A stretch of 64,000 nt of DNA from Oscheius tipulae. Its lineage: Eukaryota > Nematoda > Chromadorea > Rhabditida > Rhabditidae. The stretch is from the NCBI GenBank assembly GCA_037178975.1, contig JASJZH010000005.1, positions 1,674,001-1,738,000 on the forward strand, read 5' to 3'. Both the position numbers and the translations under genes were made by a program. Below are positions 56,885 to 64,000 of the stretch, piece by piece. The notes under the pieces were generated by a model that saw only the letters and a list, made by a program, of their open reading frames with translations, was not told the DNA's origin and made no database searches. Numbering within the stretch: the first letter of the stretch is position 1; each line of letters opens with the position of its first letter.

Positions 56885-59800
56885 TTAGTTATCCTTCTTC
56901 ATGAAAGCTCCGAACATTTCCACGGGGACGGGGAAGACGATGGTCGAGTTGTGCTCAGCTCTGAAAAGTTTTTTCTCAGATTTCCTCATGACCTTTGAAT
57001 TGCCTTTGAATTTTGCCTCACTGTATCGAAACGTTTTGTCACGTTCCAAATTTTTCTGATGACAATGTTATGAAATTTAAAAAAAGTTTATCTCTCTAAT
57101 CGAGACTTACAAAACAATTGCCCAATTGTAGCCAAAAGTTGTAGATTAACACCTAATGATAGTACATTAGGGGTAAAGCTTTCACTCACGCACGCTTTGA
57201 AGCAATACAATTTTGAAAGGTTGAAACTTACGCAATACTGTTGAGAGCTTGTAGATGTCTCAGTTGGAGAGCGACTGGATTTGCCTGGATGACATCGGCA
57301 GCTTCTTTGAGGGCCCTGGAGGCCTTCTGTTCTCCTTCAGCTGCCACGACCTTGGCTCTGGCTTCGCGAGCCGCCTCGGCTTCTGCAGCCATAGCACGGG
57401 TCAGCTGCTGGGGGAGGCGGATGTCCTTGACTTCCACTCGCTCTACCTGAAAAAGGGGGTTTTTGATTTCAGTATCTGTCACTCTTTAAATGATTCCCCC
57501 CGCTACAGCGCTTTTTCTATCGCATTTATCAAGCAAATTTCCAGGAACAGCATGTTGTTTTTGAGCCTTCGATCTGTTATGTAAAGTTATACATTCCAGT
57601 AAAAATTCAGTATTGCCGTGAGGAACTGACCTCAATTGTCCCTCTTTTCGAAGTTTATGGTACGGTAAGAAATGAAAAGGTTTCAAGATAATCGTATAAG
57701 GTTAAGCGTTTTGAACACTCTCCTTCCTGCTCTTCAAGAAAAACCCCCGAAGGAAAGTTTCTTTTCCCGGAATACCAAACGCACAAGGGCGATGAGCCTT
57801 TTTGTTTCAACTCTGATTTGAGTACTTATTACAATTATCGTCGGTTTCACTTGGCCAAGCTTTTCGTAGCCACACAATAATCACAATTTTGAAAGACTGC
57901 TTTCGATTTCAATTTTCGAGCGAGAAGTAGCAAGCTTGCATCTTTTTTGCTGGGCAATGAATACCGGTAAAACTAGTTTCAAGGAGAGCATATAAGCCCA
58001 GGTTTCGAAACTTCTCAATGAGTTTGGTCTGCCCTTTTGTGAAACTCACTCGCTAGATATCATAGTCATGGTTTTTTTCCATTGTCTCTAAAAACGTATG
58101 TCTCTCAGTTTCTCTGTCGGCCTTGCTCTTTTCACAGAAAAATGTATGTTTCACAATTTAGTCAAGTACAAGTTAGGCTACGCCCCTTCGGGGCTCAATG
58201 CCAATAAAAAAAATCTGATTCTTCCAAAACTGCTCGATTTCTACTTCCTTCTGTCCATCTGTCGTGACCCTTTCTTCCCACTTCAAGCTGTCCGCATTCT
58301 CTCCAATCGAGGTACCGTGGCAGAAGCAACGTTCTCTCAAAGACGCGCTTGCCCAAACTGACACGATTTGGCTTGACTTGCCAACAATTAGTGTGCGCAC
58401 AAAATAGTGCACACTAATTGCAACCAGCCGTTTCCGACGGTTCCTGAGCTAGAGTGGAATAACCAGCCGTCCTGTTGTTTGCCATCAGTTTACATTGGCG
58501 GCTGCGTCGCTTCGTAGTAACAGAAGACTCCCAGTGGCTTCACTGTGAAAAAAAACCAAGTTCTAAGCGCACCCAAAGTTGACTTGCCATCCAATTTAGG
58601 CAATAACTGTTCCCGAAAAAAAAATTTCTGGACAACATAATTGGTTCGCTTCTGTTTTGTGGCCACGGACAAACAAACAGAGTCCGCCACAGAAATCATC
58701 GCGTTTTAGATAGTAGAGATGCGCATGGATACATGCTCACAATATCCTATCTTTCCTATAGAAACAATGTTTTTGAAAGTAACTTTTTTCATTTGCTTGT
58801 TTGTACTGCGATTTGGTACAAGACAGGTTCATTGTAAGCATATATGATCAGGATTCGAACCTTCTCAATGTGTTTGTTCTGCCCTTTTGTGAAATTCAAT
58901 CAGTGGATACCAAAAGCATGGTCTCCTTTCATTGCCTCTCAAACCTCGTACCTCTCAGTCTCTGTCTGTCTCACACTTGTTACAGAAAAGTGAAGGTTTT
59001 TACTAGACTCAAGTATTGTCATGGGTATATGTGGATACCTTTCTACTTTGTCTCTCAAAACTCATATAGATCCCATCGTCTTCTTACAGAAATCTACGTT
59101 TCAGTAATTGGGCAAGTATAGCAAGAGAAATGGGAATCACTAGCTCTGTTGCCGCGTTCGAAAACAAACTTGCTACTGAACAAACATTTTGTTTTTCAAA
59201 CCCAAGTTCGTAGGCTTCTTCTTCCTGCGATTTTTCCCCTAAGAAAATAGTATGTCAACTTCAAGGTCGTCTTCCCAAAACTCATGTTTTTGTTCACGAA
59301 CAAAGATGAAACCGTTAAAAACCTAAAAAAAAGTTGACAGTGTACGCAAGTTTCCAATTCTGTGTAGAAAGCTTTTTGTTTCAAAGACCTCTTGATATGC
59401 CAAATGTTTAGTAAATTCAATAGACTGGCGTCGTCATCCAAAACCCACTTTGACTCCCCAGTGCTCCGTTCCCTCGTCGAGAATCGTCTCACAGAGCTGG
59501 GCGATGGCTTCACGTTCCGTCAGCATCTCTGTCAGGGTCTTCATACCTGGAAATATTTTGTTTGAAATATGTATATGGAAGGCCCCTCCTCCAATTCTTA
59601 TCGAGGATAACCAGATCGTTAACTGATTCTACAGAGTGAAACAGAGGGTAAAACGGAACAAGAACTTTTTTTTGGCATGAAATAGTGTAGGAGCTACAGA
59701 GACTAATGTTCACTTTTACCAGAACCTGAAAAAGCTCAACGAGTCTTGAGCATAAACTTTCCTCTATGTTTTCAGTGAAACCAAAAAAAGCTATCTTCAC

Positions 59801-62800
59801 TTCGTATGTCATGTAACTTTTGAATTGAAGGAGCAATGAAGGTAGTCAAATTTCAACATTTATTTAGATAAAATGTTCGGTTTTCTCGTTATCTCACATA
59901 GTAACAAACAAAGTTGAGCCAGTGGGACAGGTCTTTGTTTGTTTCTTTGGTATGGGTAGGGAAACTAATAGTTTCAAAAACAGTTATCGGTTCAGAAGAC
60001 GAAGTTACTCTATGAGCGATCAAAAAACTCGAATGCTCGGATTTTGTATATATTTGTTACAATAATCACTAAAAGCTATAACTTTATGCTGATCGTGAAG
60101 CGTAAAACGTGAAAACTTCCAACAATTGCCCTCTTCTTCATCTTTCGAGATCCTTCCTCTCTTATGTTAGCTGTCGTGTCACTCAATTTGTCCTCTCGTC
60201 CATCTAGAAACTCTCGAGGGACCTCGGTTTTTAGATGACTGAGGGCACTTGTAAACATCTCTTGAACAAAGCTGTTTTCGCTCTTTTCCTTTTTTTCAGA
60301 GAATTGGTATAAGGGAAAGTATGTTTTCAAAACTGGTTGCGCGGAATGGAAAACTCAAAAATTAGTATTGGAGCCACCAGAAAAGAAAAAGAAAGTGTTT
60401 TAGACATTCGAACTTTTCTTTATAAAATAACTAAGACATTCAAGTTCCAAAAAGTCCGCAAGAGCACTTGTGCCATCTGGGAAAATCTGCCAGAAGTTAT
60501 TTTTTGTTCGAAGATGGTTCCTCAGCTAAAACTGAATCATCTCTACCGCCTTGTCATGTTATGGTTGAACCAAAAAAGGAATTTTTAAGTTGTTTTCCAA
60601 CTTTCTGTGCAGCTTCTAGTGGGTATGGAGAAGAAAGATCTGTCGTATTCTGCTAACAAGCTATAACCAAATCAAAATCCACACAGCTCCAGAAATTGGC
60701 TAAGTAGTTACTACTGGTAACTTTTTAAGCGTTTCATTGTTCGTTTCACGGATTGATTAAAAACAGTTGCTGTCCTAGTACGGAATATTTTAACTCATTT
60801 TCGGTTCTTTCAATTTTTTGTTACCCTCTTGGTTTATGTTTCATCGAATGCATAAATACTCTAAACTTCTGTTCTCCATTCGACTATTTGTCTTCTGCTT
60901 CAACAGGATTTTCGTAACGGAACGTATATTATACAACCGTTTTTTTAATCATTAGAACTGGTAGCAAAAACAAACCGAGAGCATTTCTCAGCGTGGTCTG
61001 AGCCAGCAGCTTGGTCGAGTAGATGGCATCGTCGACATTGTTCACGGAGGCAATGGGGTCAGAGGTACGGAAATAGACGACGGCGTCAACAGAGACAGTC
61101 ACGGAATCTTTTGAGAGAATTTCTTGAGGAGGAACGGCGTAGGAGACCACCCTGAAACATGGATTGTCTCTGTCACTGTCTTTGTTTCTTTTGCCTCCCT
61201 GTCTCTCTGTCTCTTTGCCTCTCTGTCTCTCTACCTTTGTCCAAGGATACCCACCTAAGATCTATCTTTCTGTAGGTATCGATGCAAGGAATGACGAAAA
61301 TCATTCCCGGACCACGGGCTCCTCCAAAGATGAGCCTACCGATGCGGAAGATGACGACTCGCTCGTATTCTTTGATGACCTAGAAGTTTGAAAATTAATA
61401 TGCTGTCAGAACTGGCCATGTGAAACTTGAGAAAATATTTTAATGCTTCGAGGGATGTATTATTTTGCAGTTTTCCGACAGTTTATATCATTGATGAAAC
61501 AAGGGTCTTCCGAAGTGATCGAGTCAACAAGTTGATCCTATTTCTATCTTTTCCTGGAAGCAGAAATCTCTATGACCGTTCTTCCAACAAAAAGAAAAGC
61601 TCGACAGCACATGGAGTAAACTTTATCAATATTGGTTAGAGAATTGCTACTTGATAGTTCCCTTGAAACAACCTTTCTTTGAAAACTTGTGTAAGGCGAA
61701 CCAACAAACTTTTTGCAGAGCGTGGATAACGCGAAAATTCTAGTACTTGTGACGAGAAAAAACGAAGTTAGAACAAATGGAACTCAGTAATATGGTATAG
61801 CCAAAATCTGACCTATTGAGTTTCAACTCAAAACGCAAGACTGTACGATCAGCTTGAAACACTTTTGGTTTCAACCTGCCTATAGCAAAGGGTAAATAAT
61901 TTTTCATAATATGATTGTTCCTTTCGTTTTTAGATAAATTAAAGTTTCAAAAACCCTACCTTCAAACAGACGCACATGGAGAATGGGAAGGTGAGGACGA
62001 TGAGGACCCAGGACAGGGCCATGAGGAGGTATCCGAAGATCATGCCGATCGTCTCGTAGTCCGGTGGAACGTCCTGAACTTTGTTTTTCGTCGCGTCATG
62101 AAGACCAAACTACAGCAGAAATACAGCAACACTCTTATACTTTCATTGCAACAATACCCGAATGAAAACTGTTGGAAAAGCAAAGAAGAGGCGGGTGCTG
62201 TGATTAGTGTAGACCGAGGAAGCTTAGGGGCATGCAAACTGAGTATAATGGTACCATGCAATGGAAAAGTTTTCGAAAAGTTAGAAATCTGGTAGCTTTG
62301 GTTAAAAACTATACTTTCTCTTCAGCGGTTTTCATAACCTATGTTTCAAGATGTAGTGTTGAGGGAGTTCAAGCGGGACTGTTTTCGCCGCTGCCTACCT
62401 ATTCGTTTCTTGAAAAAGTGTCGACATGTTTTTGGTATATCTCTCACGCACATCCGGCGAGAATGAGGTCTATTGTTTGTGTTTCAACAAGTACGTAAGA
62501 GCAGTAAAGACTTTCAAGGCTGCTTTTGGTCAGAACTACAACTTTGTAAAAGAACTCATGTTCTGAACCAGAACCGTGTTTTCTGGAAGTTTACATTAAG
62601 CTTATCCAATCCCCCTGGAATTAGCGGTCAAACACAGATTTTAAAACTACAGGAAACTTTGTTGTTTCAACGGCTAAGAATAATAGTGAGCAAAGGAAAG
62701 CACTGTTACTTTTGTAATCTCAACCTGCGGTGTAACTTCCACGGTACCACCGTCGAAAAGTTTTGAAAGCGTCGAAAATTATTTCTCAGTGTTCAATTCA

Positions 62801-63327
62801 ATCAATCGTAACGCGATGCAATCAGTGACTTTCTTTTTAAAACATTGTATGCGAACATTTTCTATGCTTTTTCTTATCCAAAAGCGGCTCCAAACGGTTC
62901 CGTTCCGTGCTGTTTTCTATACCTAATCTATTTGGGTCCCAAAGCTTGATTTTTCAACTTGTCGACTTTCCCTGCTAACCTATACTTTTTAGGGCCTCGT
63001 AAATTTCAAGAATCATCTAATGTGAAGCGGGATACAAAAGTGTGCCGTCTTTTCAGTTTCCTTTATATACTCCATTCGAAACACCAAAGTTTCAAAAGAA
63101 AGGTTTAACAAGATCAAGCCAAGCATGCGTTCCACACACAACTTACACCTTCCGGATCTCATTTCTTTCACTTTTTTTTTCAAATGAGAACCCCAGCATT
63201 CCAAAAGTATGTTTAGTTCAGACAACACGACAGAGTGAGAGTGAGTGATAGTGTGACATACTTGCGATGATACCTGGTTCGACGATGGGGCCACCCATTG
63301 TGGCTCCGGACGATCCTTTCCGGACAT
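56885..63327 (-). CDS. unc-1: Stomatin-family integral membrane protein, UNC-1 orthologue
   Basis: Seven exons, 63327-63274, 62073-61960, 61379-61255, 61151-60976, 59546-59449, 57446-57232 and 56960-56885, join perfectly to 285 residues, the length of C. elegans UNC-1. The order is a short N-terminus (MSGKDRPEPQWVAPSSNQ), a hydrophobic hairpin (GYLLMALSWVLIVLTFPFSM) with Cys residues suited to palmitoylation, then the stomatin/SPFH domain (YERVVIFRIGRL, GPGMIFVIPCIDTY, SKDSVTVSVDAVVYFR, AMAAEAEAAREARAKVVAAE) and the tail FPVPVEMFGAFMKKDN. UNC-1 modulates neuronal and muscle channels and gap junctions at the inner face of the plasma membrane in C. elegans; that role is assumed here. Large introns hold piRNA-type motifs and a 545-bp insertion. 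The last three exons are duplicated at 37.3-39.9 kb. Confidence 0.95.
58168..58711. mobile_element. About 545-bp insertion absent from copy A
   Basis: Copy A reads GTCAAGTA directly into TGCGCATG (38773-38785). In copy B about 545 bases intervene. The insert starts with a hairpin (GCCCCTTCGGGGC at 58190-58202) and contains a 12-bp inverted repeat at 58385-58420. No coding motif or clear terminal repeat identifies its family. Confidence 0.5.
61166..61235. repeat. (CTGTCTCT)n simple repeat
   Basis: Imperfect CTCTGTCTCTTTGCCTCTCTGT tract in unc-1 intron 3. Confidence 0.7.
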
Positions 63328-64000
63328 GGGGCTTAGTTGGTCCTAGAGGGAAGAATGTCCCCAAGTTTCGGCTGGTATCAAGGTCTGCAATGTGATCTAG
63401 TTATGAGAGGAAATGTTAAAGCAAACCGATCGAGAATAAGAGCTTGAAACAAAAGGTAAATGAAAGAAATGAAATAAAAAAGGAGTAGGTACTGGGGTAT
63501 CAGGGAAAAATGAATTTTATTCCTGCTGAAAAGTATACGTCACCTTCTGGTTAGAGTTTTGATTTCAAGCTAAGAACACAGGTGGAATGAAGTAGTTTCC
63601 TAGCTGCTAATATCCTTCGGTACTGATTTTGGAAAAAGAACAATGGAAGGAGAACGGGAACACGAGGTAAAAACCAGAGAGATGGGAGAGAAGAAGGAAA
63701 GTGGAGTCCCAAACTTTGACACTTTCTTCGACAAGAACCAGTGGTACGATTTTAACTTTATCTTATTTTGCAAGATGACGGGGTGTTCTCTATAGTCTTA
63801 TTCTGCTAACTCTTTTAGGCTTTAAAAAGAGTTAAGTTGAAACATTAAAAGTATGCTAGGTCGTTAGGCTACAGAACATTGAACAAATGTTTCACGTCTT
63901 CCATATATGGAGGTGCTTCAAACAAACATAATACGACCAGCCGGTTGGGGCAAAACATTTATGTACTTTGAGTCTGTTTTCAAGAAAAATTGTATACCTA
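63328..64000. other. Upstream region of unc-1
   Basis: AT-rich DNA 5' of the unc-1 start codon, presumably its 5' untranslated region and promoter. A minus-strand TGTTTCA lies at 63443 and 63838 and a plus-strand one at 63889. No TATA-like element or further exon can be assigned. Confidence 0.35.

Larger units (their letters stand above)
56418..63895. promoter_or_regulatory. piRNA-type motif cluster in and around unc-1
   Basis: TGTTTCA on the plus strand at about 56418, 57801, 58147, 59371, 60838, 62341, 62480, 62664 and 63889. On the minus strand at about 59637, 61151, 61496, 61664, 61855, 63443 and 63838. Most lie in unc-1 introns. The site at 61151 is also the acceptor of unc-1 exon 4. 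Confidence 0.5.

Noticed and set aside
1-64000. TGTTTCA excess as mere splice acceptors (TTTCAG)
   Set aside because: Only a handful of the sites (for example 14393 and 61151) coincide with exon borders. Most lie deep in introns or spacers, many are not followed by G, and other frequent acceptors such as TTTTAG or TTCCAG show no such excess.

Overview
This is nuclear DNA of a nematode, most likely a rhabditid (clade V) worm close to Caenorhabditis. The evidence is very short introns (about 32 to 45 nt) ending in TTTCAG or TTTTAG, a complete seven-exon orthologue of the nematode stomatin gene unc-1, two-domain C-type lectins, and nematode transposon families (Tc3-like, mariner, Helitron, RTE-type non-LTR). 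I see no rRNA, tRNA or CRISPR, and nothing bacterial. Exon structures were built by eye from frame continuity and splice signals.

Layout. 0-9 kb: an F-box-like/leucine-rich-repeat gene on the minus strand (exons between 1938 and 8513) with a C-type lectin gene nested in one intron on the plus strand; a BEL/Pao retrotransposon protease fragment lies at 1272-1620. 9.7-12.3 kb and 29.1-31.6 kb: two paralogous blocks, each with a lysine-rich decayed coding region, a minus-strand lectin gene and a relic of the F-box gene's last exon. 13.7-16.8 kb: a tetraspan membrane protein gene (minus). 17-27 kb: essentially gene-free. 32.5-40.1 kb (copy A) and 51.3-59.8 kb (copy B): a diverged segmental duplication carrying ankyrin-repeat genes, phospholipase A2-like remnants and the 3' end of unc-1. 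Only copy B continues into the whole unc-1 gene (56885-63327). Between the copies lie a TIR element (40.1-40.9 kb), a small two-exon gene (41.8 kb) and two head-to-tail Helitrons (42350-49430 and 49431-50946).

The main regulatory signal is a roughly eight-fold excess of TGTTTCA on either strand: about 100 sites by manual count against about 12 expected. This matches the core of the CTGTTTCA (Ruby) promoter motif of nematode 21U-RNAs/piRNAs. The sites lie in introns and AT-rich intergenic DNA, occur in long same-strand runs, and are nearly absent from the transposon-rich interval 40-49 kb. I infer that the window is part of a piRNA cluster in which many introns and spacers would be independent piRNA transcription units.

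Many duplicated genes are broken in different ways: a nonsense codon in the unc-1 partial copy, a 2-nt deletion in ankyrin A, separate indels in the two phospholipase copies, and loss of the HUH nuclease segment from the Helitron protein. The three lectin genes and the main unc-1 gene read as intact.
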